A DNA stretch of 62,751 nt from a virus. Made by a program: the position numbers and the translations under genes. Below the pieces are notes generated by a model. It did no database searches and was not told where the DNA came from. It saw nothing but the letters and a program-made list of their open reading frames with translations. Positions 56,325 to 62,717 of the stretch are shown here, one piece after another. Numbering within the stretch: the stretch's first letter is position 1; every line of letters begins with the position of its first letter. The stretch lies in IMG/VR virus record IMGVR_UViG_3300018469_000176, positions 1 to 62,751 of that record; one strand, given 5' to 3'.

Positions 56325-57956
56325 TTAGAACCTGACCAACCGCCGCGAGCGCAGCTGCGCCCGAGCGGGTTCCACGCCGGCCGCCCGGGCATCGGCACGC
56401 GCCTCGAAGGCGAGCACCGACGCCATCGCGGCGTCGATCTTGGCGGGGCTCTGCGGGGTGACCTTGGAGATCAGGATTCCGGCGCGGTGGGTGCGCCGGC
56501 GGGCGTTGAGCACGTGCCGGGTGAGCAGGCTGCCGCCGTCGTGGGACAGGTCGTGGTCGGCCACGGCGGCGTGGAACCGCTCCAGGGCCATCACCATCTG
56601 CCGGGACCGGTTGGTCCACCACTCCAGCGGCTGCGCCGGTGACGCCTTAATCCGGAGCGTTTCCGAATAGTCCCGGGTCCATTTGTCGACATAGTCCATC
56701 CAATGAGCCGGGTCGCAATAGAAAGCCGCGACATCAAATCGCTCGAAAGCGCCGGCGACGGTGTTGTCGACGTCCTCCCGGTCCACCATCCAGTTCGTAC
56801 CTTCCGGCCCGGGGGGCTTCTCCCAGCAGCCGAGCACCGCGAGGTGCCCGTCCTCGATCCGGCAGGCCACCAGGGCGGTGGCGTCGTCGCGGACGGATCC
56901 GTCGAAACCCAGCGCGATGAGATCGCCATCCGCGATGACCTTGGACGCGTCCGCGCAGCGTCCCCAGGTGTCCGGGGCCATCCAGCTGTCGCTGCTGGCC
57001 ACGACCTGGTTGAGCCAGTAGCGTCGGCTGTCCGAGGGGTCGGACTGCGGGTCGTAAATCTCGGCGATGATCCCTTCGAGGTCCATCCACTCCGCGGCCG
57101 GGCCGTAGGCGATGCGCAGTCCCTTGGTCAGGGACTCCCGGTCGGACATGTCCGTGTCCGGGGGCGCCTCCTTGTGGCTGAACAGCAGGGACCGCTCCTT
57201 GACCTTCCCCTCGGCGATCTGCTTGGCGTAGTTGTGCGTCTGCTCGGCCACCGAGTTCTCGCCCGGCCGGTACATGGTCGAGGTCTCCAGGCACCACGGG
57301 TCCGCGTTGAGCCGCTTGCGCAGGTTGCGGCGGACGATCTCGTGCATCCGGTGCAGCTCGGCGCCCACATAGAGGTGCGTCTCATCGAAAACGGCAAACG
57401 TCTCTTTTCCCCCATCCTTGGCCGAACCGGACGCAGTGGACGGAACGACCTCGCCGTGGTTGGCGTGCAGGATGACCCGGGTGGACGACTGGGACGCGCG
57501 TCCGATGTCGATGCCGGGGAAGGTGTCACCGTGCCGCTCGGACAGGCTGGTGAGCATCACCGCCACGTTCGAATAGGTGTTCGATGACTGCCCCTCCTCG
57601 GTCGCCAGGCAGCGGATGAACGGGGACTTGACCTGGCGTCCGACGGGCTGTCCGTCCGCGTCCCAGCCGGCGAACCGGACCGGGCCCAGGGCCTCGGCGC
57701 AGACCAGCATGCCGGCGAGCTCGCTCTTGGACCGGCCCTTGGCCCGGGACAGGAACACCCGCCGGTAGGCGCGGCGGCCCGTCTGCGGATCCAACCGGTA
57801 GCACTGCAGGATGAACTCGTAGAACTCGTCGTCCAGCTCCACCTTCTGCCCGATGACGTCGCCGGGCCCGTGGACCAGGTAGTACTCCATCCACTCCACG
57901 ACCTGGTCGCCCAGGGACGGGAAGGACAGGTGGTCGTTCGGTCCCGACCAGGGCAT
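56325..57956 (-). CDS. Terminase large subunit
   Basis: The 543-residue product has an N-terminal ATPase and a C-terminal nuclease. Walker A-like FLSRAKGRSKSELAG lies near 70, Walker B FAVFDETH near 195, and a coupling-type TSTMYRPGE follows. The nuclease starts with ALGFDGS near 350, has further acidic residues in YCDPAHWMDY and ends with KIDAAMASVLAFEA. I chose ATG 57956. It is separated from the small subunit (60537-60977) by a block of plus-strand genes, which is uncommon. Confidence 0.9.
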   Translation of the reverse strand: MPWSGPNDHLSFPSLGDQVVEWMEYYLVHGPGDVIGQKVELDDEFYEFILQCYRLDPQTGRRAYRRVFLSRAKGRSKSELAGMLVCAEALGPVRFAGWDADGQPVGRQVKSPFIRCLATEEGQSSNTYSNVAVMLTSLSERHGDTFPGIDIGRASQSSTRVILHANHGEVVPSTASGSAKDGGKETFAVFDETHLYVGAELHRMHEIVRRNLRKRLNADPWCLETSTMYRPGENSVAEQTHNYAKQIAEGKVKERSLLFSHKEAPPDTDMSDRESLTKGLRIAYGPAAEWMDLEGIIAEIYDPQSDPSDSRRYWLNQVVASSDSWMAPDTWGRCADASKVIADGDLIALGFDGSVRDDATALVACRIEDGHLAVLGCWEKPPGPEGTNWMVDREDVDNTVAGAFERFDVAAFYCDPAHWMDYVDKWTRDYSETLRIKASPAQPLEWWTNRSRQMVMALERFHAAVADHDLSHDGGSLLTRHVLNARRRTHRAGILISKVTPQSPAKIDAAMASVLAFEARADARAAGVEPARAQLRSRRLVRF

Positions 57957-57981
57957 CGCACACCCCCGGGACATGGAACAG

Positions 57982-58010
57982 TTGACAGTCGACAGTCTAA
58001 GGCGTAGCTT
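57982..58010 (+). promoter_or_regulatory. Strong sigma-70-type promoter
   Basis: TTGACA (57982-57987), 17-bp spacer and TAGCTT (58005-58010) lie between the divergent terminase gene and the plus-strand operon at 58040. A CCAGGAGGACC ribosome-binding site follows. It is the best consensus promoter I see in the window. Confidence 0.75.
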
Positions 58011-58039
58011 GGGTGGACCACCCACCCAGGAGGACCACC

Positions 58040-58258
58040 ATGGCTGTAGCAGTCCTGTCCGAGCCCGGCACCGAGTACGGCCCCTGCGTCACGGAGTGCG
58101 AGCACCGCGACTGCGCCGAGACCCGGAAGATGGCCGAGAGCAAGTGCCCCCGGTGCAAGCAGCCGATCGGCTACCGCCGGGCGTTCTACATCGAGGTCGG
58201 CGGCCCTGGCCTGGAGCACGCCTCGTGCCTGGAGTCGGACCTGGCGAAGGTCACATGA
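58040..58258 (+). CDS. Small zinc-binding protein
   Basis: The 72-residue protein contains CVTECEHRDC near 16-25 and KCPRCKQPIG near 35-44, two Cys pairs plus His, and a final HASCLESDLAK. A strong promoter and AGGAGG make this the best expressed of the plus-strand cluster. The architecture suits a small nucleic-acid or protein-binding factor. Unknown. Confidence 0.7.
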   Translation: MAVAVLSEPGTEYGPCVTECEHRDCAETRKMAESKCPRCKQPIGYRRAFYIEVGGPGLEHASCLESDLAKVT

Positions 58259-58344
58259 TCCCCTACCAGACGCCGCGGTCCTGCGGGAACTGCGGGACCA
58301 CGCTCAGCCCCAACGGCACCTGCGCGAAATGCGACCGCCGATGA
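58255..58344 (+). CDS. 29-residue zinc-ribbon miniprotein
   Basis: Between two ATGA overlaps lies a 29-codon frame, MIPYQTPRSCGNCGTTLSP followed by NGTCAKCDRR. The CxxC-x8-CxxC spacing is a complete zinc ribbon. It is too short for most gene finders but its coupling at both ends supports it. Confidence 0.6.
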   Translation: MIPYQTPRSCGNCGTTLSPNGTCAKCDRR

Positions 58345-58628
58345 GCCCGGTCGGCACCATCTACCTGCTGCACTTCGACGTGCCCTACCACCACGCCCGG
58401 CACTACACCGGGTGGACCTCGGACCTGCCGGGACGCCTGGACGCGCACACCGCGGGTGCCGGGGCCCGGCTGCTGGCGGTCATCACCGAGGCCGGCATCG
58501 GCTGGACACTGGCCCGGACCTGGCCCGGCACCCGAGCCCGCGAGCGGCAGCTCAAGACCCAGGGCGGAGCATCGCGACGGTGCCCGCTGTGCGGCGTCAC
58601 ACCCCACCGAGAGAGGACCCACCCATGA
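58341..58628 (+). CDS. GIY-YIG-like nuclease domain protein
   Basis: This 95-residue protein starts with GTIYLLHFDV and HARHYTGWTSDL, matching the GIY-x(10)-YIG core with Y-T-G in place of YIG. Next come LPGRLDAHTAGAGARLL and LARTWPGTRARERQLKTQGG, with the Arg and helix of the family. The catalytic Glu is uncertain. CPLC near the end may bind zinc. Freestanding phage GIY-YIG proteins can be homing or packaging-associated nucleases. It lies close to the terminase genes. Confidence 0.7.
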   Translation: MSPVGTIYLLHFDVPYHHARHYTGWTSDLPGRLDAHTAGAGARLLAVITEAGIGWTLARTWPGTRARERQLKTQGGASRRCPLCGVTPHRERTHP

Positions 58629-59038
58629 ACGAGCGCGGCCAGCTCACCGCCCAGGAGTGGGCGAAGAAGATCGAGAAACAGGAACGCGCCCGCAAGGCAG
58701 CGCGCCTCACGCGAGGAGACATCATGACCACCGAGTTCCAGTACGGACAGGCGCCGCCGGCGTCGGACATCGTCCTGCTCGAAGGCATCCCGAGTCCGGA
58801 GCAGCGGGCGATGACCGCGTCGCTCTACCTGGACCTGGTCAAGGTGTGGGGGGACCGCGTCCGGGAGATCCGGGACGACGCGATCGTGGAAATGCTGGCC
58901 GAGCGGAAGCCGGCGGACGTGGCCCGGACGCTGCGTCTCGGGACCACCCTGATCGCCACCGCCCCTGGACGGGTGGCCAAGCGCCGGCTGCAGCAGTTCG
59001 GGGACAGCCAGGAGCAGCTCGTCGAGAAGGCGCCGTGA
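58625..59038 (+). CDS. HTH-like hypothetical protein
   Basis: In this 137-residue protein an N-terminal basic helix (AQEWAKKIEKQERARKAARL) precedes LLEGIPSPEQRAMTASLYL. A probable HTH, KPADVARTLRLGTTLIATAP, follows. An internal ATG at 58724 could start a shorter form. A terminase-accessory or regulatory role is possible. Coupled at both ends. Confidence 0.5.
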   Translation: MNERGQLTAQEWAKKIEKQERARKAARLTRGDIMTTEFQYGQAPPASDIVLLEGIPSPEQRAMTASLYLDLVKVWGDRVREIRDDAIVEMLAERKPADVARTLRLGTTLIATAPGRVAKRRLQQFGDSQEQLVEKAP

Positions 59039-59235
59039 TCACCACGGCCGGGTTCTGCCCGGTGTGCCTCCTACCCGTCCTGCTGCTCCGCAACGCCGAG
59101 ACCCCGGTCAAGGACGCGAAGATCGAGTGGCACGACGTGCTCCGGACCACGCTCGGGCTGACCGGGCTGTTCAGCTGCCCCGGTAGCGGCCACACGGTGC
59201 CCGAGGCCTCCCGGCACTACGCGGGTGCGCTATGA
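59035..59235 (+). CDS. Small Cys-containing protein
   Basis: The 66-residue product has GFCPVCLLPVLLLRN at 6-20 and FSCPGSGHTVP later, giving CPxC plus Cys/His, a likely zinc site. The start is GTG coupled to the previous stop. Function unknown. Confidence 0.55.
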   Translation: MITTAGFCPVCLLPVLLLRNAETPVKDAKIEWHDVLRTTLGLTGLFSCPGSGHTVPEASRHYAGAL

Positions 59236-59792
59236 ACAGCTGCTATTGCCCCGACTGCCGAGAGAAGTACCACCAGCAGCGGCTCGCCCGGGACCGGCAG
59301 GCACAGCGTCCGCGTCCGCGCCGGAAGCGGAAGGGCCCGGCACCCACGCTCGGCCGGTTCGTCGCGTTGCTGTTCGTGGTCGGACTGATCTTCCACTACC
59401 CGTGGTTGCTACTGCTCGTCGCGCCGCTGCTCGGGGTCTGGGCAGCGGTGTGGTGGGATCGGAACGTCCGGGACGCCGCTGACCCGTCGAGGATCAAGCC
59501 GACTCGGGGTGTCCTGGCCGCGCCGCGGGAGCCCACGGTGCAGGTGCTGGTGGCGGGCATGACGGTGGTCAGCACCCTGCCCGCGAGGTACACCTACCCG
59601 CGGATGGTCGGCCACATCTCCCACCCCACCCCCGAGGAGCAGCGGGCCCGGGACTTCGAGTACGGGCACAACCTGGTGCTCGTAGACTGGTATGGCGGCA
59701 GGCGCCAGTGGGAGTCACTGGACCATCTGGAGCTCTACCGGGAGCTGCCGTGGCCACCGTCACCAGGTACTGGTGGTGGGAGGAGACCGTAA
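59232..59792 (+). CDS. Membrane protein with N-terminal zinc motif
   Basis: The 186-residue product begins NSCYCPDCREKYHQQ (zinc-type Cys cluster), then a very basic stretch (RPRPRRKRKGP). Two adjacent membrane segments follow (GRFVALLFVVGLIFHYPWLL and LLVAPLLGVWAAVWW, about 40-74). A soluble C-terminal domain follows with VQVLVAGMTVVSTLPARY and GHNLVLVDWYGG. Function unknown. It overlaps the following gene by 43 bp. Confidence 0.6.
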   Translation: MNSCYCPDCREKYHQQRLARDRQAQRPRPRRKRKGPAPTLGRFVALLFVVGLIFHYPWLLLLVAPLLGVWAAVWWDRNVRDAADPSRIKPTRGVLAAPREPTVQVLVAGMTVVSTLPARYTYPRMVGHISHPTPEEQRARDFEYGHNLVLVDWYGGRRQWESLDHLELYRELPWPPSPGTGGGRRP

Positions 59793-59986
59793 CCACCACC
59801 CTCCCGCCGCCGCGGACCCCTCGCTGGGTGGTCATCGCGGCCGACCGGAAGATCCCCGGACGGGCCCGGGTCATCGGCCCGTTCACCACCCTGACCGAGG
59901 CCAAGGCCTACGGGCGGCATTACCATCCGCGCCAGCATCGGGTGGTCGGTCTGAACCGGCCCCGACGGAGGCGGGTGACCACGTGA
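59750..59986 (+). CDS. Small basic protein
   Basis: The 78-residue product reads VTRYWWWEETVTTTLPPPRT, then PRWVVIAADRKIPGRARVIG and a TEAKAYGRHYHPRQHR helix. The start GTG 59750 lies inside the preceding gene. It ends with RRRRVTT. Unknown, though the WVV...FTTLTEAKAYGR layout resembles small DNA-binding or beta-alpha fold proteins. Confidence 0.5.
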   Translation: MATVTRYWWWEETVTTTLPPPRTPRWVVIAADRKIPGRARVIGPFTTLTEAKAYGRHYHPRQHRVVGLNRPRRRRVTT

Positions 59987-60126
59987 GGGACGGGCTCTAC
60001 CAGGTCACCAACCGGTATCTCTGCGCCGGCTTCCTCGTGCAGGGTGGGCGGGTGGTCGAGTGCGCCCCTATCCTGCGCAAACGCCTCAACTACTGGATCA
60101 CCATCGGCCGCTGGATCTGCCCGTAG
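59983..60126 (+). CDS. Small hypothetical protein
   Basis: The 47-residue frame from GTG 59983 reads VRDGLYQVTNRYLCAGFLVQ, then GGRVVECAPILRKRLNYWIT. The sequence (YEVTTRYFCAGFVVENGRV-x-x-CAPILRK type) is one I recall as a common small protein of actinobacterial phages and elements. Coupled by GTGA. Function unknown. Confidence 0.7.
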   Translation: MRDGLYQVTNRYLCAGFLVQGGRVVECAPILRKRLNYWITIGRWICP

Positions 60127-60184
60127 ACCCCCAGGTTGCGTCGGTAGCGGAGTCCGCTAGCCTGGCCGCCGGCGTCACCGAACC

Positions 60185-60310
60185 TGAGCCCAAGAGGAGA
60201 CACCGAGGCTCACGGGGGCGCTAGCACTGGAAAGGCCTGGCCACAGGGATCCAGTGTTGCTCTGGGACGGGAACGGCCCCCCGCAAGCCAACGCCATGGG
60301 GGGCCGTTCC
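60185..60310 (+). ncRNA. Structured intergenic RNA candidate
   Basis: No frame is supported in 60127-60316. On the plus strand TGAGCC/GGCTCA (60185-60190 with 60207-60212) closes a 16-nt loop containing AGAGGAGACA. GCACTGG pairs with CCAGTGT over 60224-60257 with an inner GGCC/GGCC, and a 13-bp terminator follows at 60270-60310. Two hairpins plus terminator suggests a small RNA of about 125 nt or a leader. The class is not recognised. Confidence 0.4.
60270..60310. terminator. Perfect 13-bp hairpin between convergent genes
   Basis: GGAACGGCCCCCC (60270-60282) pairs with GGGGGGCCGTTCC (60298-60310). It lies between the plus-strand operon ending at 60126 and the minus-strand genes ending at 60317, so it probably stops both transcripts. 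Confidence 0.75.
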
Positions 60311-60316
60311 TGCTGT

Positions 60317-60388
60317 CTAGGCCAGGGCGAGGACCAACACCATCGTGGCGGTCATGATCAGGGCGACGGTGAGGATGGCTCGGCCCAC
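60317..60388 (-). CDS. 23-residue membrane miniprotein
   Basis: GTG 60388 lies 6 nt downstream of a strong GGAGGAGG. It encodes VGRAILTVALIMTATMVLVL plus ALA, essentially one membrane helix. It overlaps the end of the next upstream gene by 31 bp in another frame. Single-helix phage peptides can act as antiholins, lysis or exclusion factors. Confidence 0.5.
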   Translation of the reverse strand: MGRAILTVALIMTATMVLVLALA

Positions 60389-60537
60389 GCGGCCTCCTCC
60401 CGCATCTTGTGCACGGTCGTGGTGGCCAGCAGCGTCACCAGGTAGAGCAGCGCCGCCCACACGGCCGGTCCGGTCATCAGCACCAGCACGCCGAGTGCGA
60501 GTGTGATCAGCTGCCGGCTCGGGTACCACTCCAGCAT
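60358..60537 (-). CDS. Small membrane protein
   Basis: The 59-residue product has two hydrophobic segments (QLITLALGVLVLMTG and AVWAALLYLVTLLATTT), followed by KMREEAAWAEPSSPSP. ATG 60537 shares a base with the small terminase stop. It may be part of a small membrane cassette with the 23-residue miniprotein downstream. Confidence 0.6.
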   Translation of the reverse strand: MLEWYPSRQLITLALGVLVLMTGPAVWAALLYLVTLLATTTVHKMREEAAWAEPSSPSP

Positions 60538-60977
60538 CAGCCGGCGATGTGCATGTTGCGCCGGCGCGCGACCGAGGCCGCCGGAGTGGTCTCGGCCTGC
60601 TCCTTGCGCTTCTTCTCGGCCGGGGTGACGACCTTGATGCGCAGCCGGGCCCGGTCCTCCGGAGTGACCCCGAACTTGGCCAACCGCAGCCGCACCTCGG
60701 AGGCGAACTCCCACCGCCCCTTCTCCCACATCGTCGAGTGCATCAGCGCGGTGTCGATGAGGAAGTGCCAGCCCAGCGGGGGCTCGTCGACCAGCAGCGG
60801 GGACCGCCGCAGCGAGTCCCACAGCGCCCGCGTCATCGGGTGCCACTCGACGGTGTCCGGGAGCTCGGGGCCAGCGAGCTGCTCGTACGTACCGTCATCC
60901 ACTACGTCGGTGGTAGGGATGGGGTCGACGTTGCGCCGGCGCTTGGTAGGCGACGGCGGAGGACCGGTTCCCGGCAT
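60537..60977 (-). CDS. Terminase small subunit
   Basis: This 146-residue protein follows actinophage small-terminase layout: a Lys/Arg-rich start (SPTKRRRNVDPIP), then VEWHPMTRALWDSLRRSPL (near 53-71). EPPLGWHFLIDTALMHSTMW and EFASEVRLRLAKFGVTPEDR helices follow, and a basic C-terminus closes it. I chose ATG 60977 because GGGGAGG lies upstream. A 13-bp operator sits in its leader and another is internal, so packaging genes may be under repressor control. Confidence 0.75.
   Translation of the reverse strand: MPGTGPPPSPTKRRRNVDPIPTTDVVDDGTYEQLAGPELPDTVEWHPMTRALWDSLRRSPLLVDEPPLGWHFLIDTALMHSTMWEKGRWEFASEVRLRLAKFGVTPEDRARLRIKVVTPAEKKRKEQAETTPAASVARRRNMHIAG
60891..60903 (-). promoter_or_regulatory. 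Operator-like site within small terminase gene
   Basis: The minus strand reads AGTGGATGACGGT; 9 of 13 bases match AGTGGATGCCACT and GT precedes it as in other copies. It is about 90 bp inside the gene, in a stoperator-like place. Confidence 0.35.
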
Positions 60978-60992
60978 GGTGCACCTCCCCGT

Positions 60993-61005
60993 AGTGGCAT
61001 CCACA
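60993..61005 (-). promoter_or_regulatory. 13-bp operator site in small terminase leader
   Basis: AGTGGCATCCACA matches the dyad AGTGGCATCCACT at 12 of 13 positions. It lies 16-28 bp before the ATG at 60977 and just upstream of the ribosome-binding site, where a bound repressor would block the transcript. Confidence 0.6.
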
Positions 61006-61020
61006 ACGTCTCGCTGACCT

Positions 61021-61304
61021 GCGGATTTCCGATCAAACCTTGTGTGTGCGGCATGTCACGTGGTATCGCGCGGGCGCGCATCATGCGCGCGCACACGCCT
61101 GCGCGTACGAGACACGTGCGCGCAGCGTTGTGCGCACAACCGCACACTCGCGCACACACGCGTCACGTGACGCACGTCACACGCGCACGTGACGCGCATG
61201 GGCGGGCACGCGCCGGCGTGCGTGCAGGTGGGCGCGCTGCGCGGGTGCGCGCACTCGCACCTGGCCGCATGGCGCGCGGTGTGGGCGCTCGCTACGGTCC
61301 GCAC
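61021..61304. other. Non-coding CACGTG-rich alternating purine-pyrimidine region
   Basis: About 300 bp between the divergent small terminase and 61305 genes has no supportable frame. It is dominated by GCGC, GTGCGCAC and CGCACAC alternation, with four CACGTG palindromes at 61057, 61113, 61164 (within TCACGTGA) and 61186. GTGACGCACGTCAC forms a near-palindrome. Such sequence can adopt Z-form or cruciform DNA. An origin of replication, a partition or transfer (clt/oriT-like) locus, or a complex operator are possible; sequence alone does not choose. Confidence 0.5.
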
Positions 61305-61562
61305 ATGGCAACTGAGCGCACCCAGACCCCGCAACTCCGGCAACCGACCGAACTGATCGACATGTGGTTCGACCTCTGCGAGCAACTGCTGACCGTGCAG
61401 CGCCAGGGCATGCGCGCCGTGGTCGGGATGTTCGCCCCGCTCATCCACGCGGCGCAGGAGGCCGAAGCGCCTACGTCCAGCGCGACCCTGCAAACGGCGG
61501 CAGCGCGTCAGCAGGAGTCGCGAGAGGCACGCCAGGACGACCGTCAGCCTGCCCGGACCTAG
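61305..61562 (+). CDS. Small helical protein
   Basis: The 85-residue product reads LIDMWFDLCEQLLTVQRQGM, then VVGMFAPLIHAAQEAEA and a polar tail. It resembles a short phasin-like or coiled-coil helix pair. It starts at the edge of the CACGTG-rich region. No Shine-Dalgarno is evident. Function unknown. Confidence 0.55.
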   Translation: MATERTQTPQLRQPTELIDMWFDLCEQLLTVQRQGMRAVVGMFAPLIHAAQEAEAPTSSATLQTAAARQQESREARQDDRQPART

Positions 61563-61569
61563 ATCGACA

Positions 61570-61598
61570 TTGCAGTGTGGGCCATGGTGTGTTTCACT
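61570..61598 (+). promoter_or_regulatory. Probable promoter
   Basis: TTGCAG (61570-61575), 17-bp spacer and TTCACT (61593-61598) lie 35 bp before ATG 61633. The -35 matches the TTGCA-type boxes at 15736 and 20392. Confidence 0.45.
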
Positions 61599-61632
61599 GG
61601 GGTTTCGCCCACCCATATCTCAGGAGCGCACC

Positions 61633-61935
61633 ATGGCCGCCACCACTACCGCCCGGAAGACCACCCCGACCACTCGCGGCGCTCGCAAGCCTGCCGCCCG
61701 CATCCCTGCCGCTCCCCGTCGGTCGCGCCACGCGCGCCGGGTAGAGCTGGGCATCACGATCGGCGCTGTAGTCCTCCTGGCGCTCGCTTGGCTGCTTCCC
61801 GACCACACTGCCGCCATGGGCGCGAATACGGCCGCCAGCGTCGCGCTCACGGTCCTTGCCGTGCGGTTCTGGCAGCGCGCGTCCGTCGCAATCCTGCGCC
61901 ACGCCCAGCGCAACGCCGAGAGGGTGAGCGCGTGA
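61633..61935 (+). CDS. Two-TM membrane protein with basic N-terminus
   Basis: The 100-residue product has a Thr/Arg/Ala-rich first 35 residues, then VELGITIGAVVLLALAWLLP and NTAASVALTVLAVRFWQRAS as membrane helices. CAGGAG lies before ATG 61633. Function unknown. Confidence 0.6.
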   Translation: MAATTTARKTTPTTRGARKPAARIPAAPRRSRHARRVELGITIGAVVLLALAWLLPDHTAAMGANTAASVALTVLAVRFWQRASVAILRHAQRNAERVSA

Positions 61936-62138
61936 TGCCGACCTATCGGACTGTGGACGCGCTCGGGCTAGAGCCCGGTCAACTCGTCATCGTCACGGTG
62001 CCCAGCGGACACGTCGAACGGGTGTGCACCCGCAGCGAGGTAGGTCCGGGTGAGGTGGCCGTGACCGTGGTCGTGCACACGGACGAGCGCGACATCGTGA
62101 TCGGGTGGCCGTGGCAGGTCCGGGTGGTCAGCGGGTGA
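61935..62138 (+). CDS. Small beta-rich protein
   Basis: This 67-residue protein reads LGLEPGQLVIVTVPSGHVER followed by VAVTVVVHTDERDIVIGWP, a series of short strands like a small SH3 or KOW-type barrel. It shares a base with the previous stop and overlaps the convergent gene by 11 bp. Function unknown. Confidence 0.55.
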   Translation: MPTYRTVDALGLEPGQLVIVTVPSGHVERVCTRSEVGPGEVAVTVVVHTDERDIVIGWPWQVRVVSG

Positions 62139-62352
62139 GCGCCCGGCGCGCGTCCTGGTGTCGATGGTTGAGGTTGCGCCGGTAGGTCGCTTCCGCGGCG
62201 CAGCACGCGGCGCAGGTCACCTCGCCGTGGTTGAGGTGCCGGCGGTACGCGGCACGCGTCCCGCAGGGCTTGACGGACCCTGGTCGAGCCCTGCCCAGCG
62301 TGTCGACGCTGACATACCCTGCCCATTGCTTCCCGCCGGTAGTGGATGCCAC
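62128..62352 (-). CDS. Small Cys/His protein under operator control
   Basis: The 74-residue product contains KPCGTRAAYRRHLNHGEVTC and AACCAAEATYRRNLNH, a repeated RR-x-LNH unit with CxxC, like the protein at 14517. I chose GTG 62352 because AAAGG lies about 10 nt upstream. This start codon lies inside one 13-bp operator; an upstream ATG at 62409 is the alternative. Zinc binding and nucleic-acid contact are plausible. Confidence 0.6.
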   Translation of the reverse strand: MASTTGGKQWAGYVSVDTLGRARPGSVKPCGTRAAYRRHLNHGEVTCAACCAAEATYRRNLNHRHQDARRALTR

Positions 62353-62449
62353 TTCCCTGCGCCTTTCCGGTCGGTAGTGGATGCCACTACCACGGGTGAC
62401 GTTCGTCACTGGCGCGAGTGGGGAGCGCGCGCCGGTAGTGGATGCCAGT
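62341..62449. promoter_or_regulatory. Cluster of three 13-bp operator sites
   Basis: AGTGGATGCCACT occurs perfectly at 62341-62353 and 62376-62388, and AGTGGATGCCAGT at 62437-62449, each preceded by GGT. The first covers the preferred start codon of the 62128 gene. AGTGG and CCACT form an inverted repeat around a 3-bp centre. This is the densest copy cluster and probably the main operator. Confidence 0.75.
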
Positions 62450-62452
62450 ATT

Positions 62453-62671
62453 TCACTCGTTCGGTCTAGCGCACCCGTGGTCGAGTGCGTTACGCCATTC
62501 GTGGTTGGCCGCTATCGCGTCACCAGGCGCGATTACGCACGCTGGCCTCTCGTGATCTTGCAGCCGGCCGGGGGAGGCGAAGCACTGGGGCACGGTCGCG
62601 GCGCGGTAGCGCGCGGCGCCCTGACAGGCTCGCTGCCGCTCCGGAGGCTGCACCGGGAGAGGCGACGGCAC
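62453..62671 (-). CDS. Possible small Cys/His protein
   Basis: A 72-residue frame from GTG 62671 reads LPVQPPERQRACQGAARYR, then CVIAPGDAIAANHEWRNALD and HGCARPNE. Cys/His content is high. It starts far from any clear ribosome-binding site and a competing plus-strand frame covers the same DNA, so the call is uncertain. Confidence 0.35.
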   Translation of the reverse strand: MPSPLPVQPPERQRACQGAARYRAATVPQCFASPGRLQDHERPACVIAPGDAIAANHEWRNALDHGCARPNE

Positions 62672-62717
62672 CCTAGCGCAGCGGGGCGCTCAGGCCCTGG
62701 TCAGGGGGAAGTTGATC

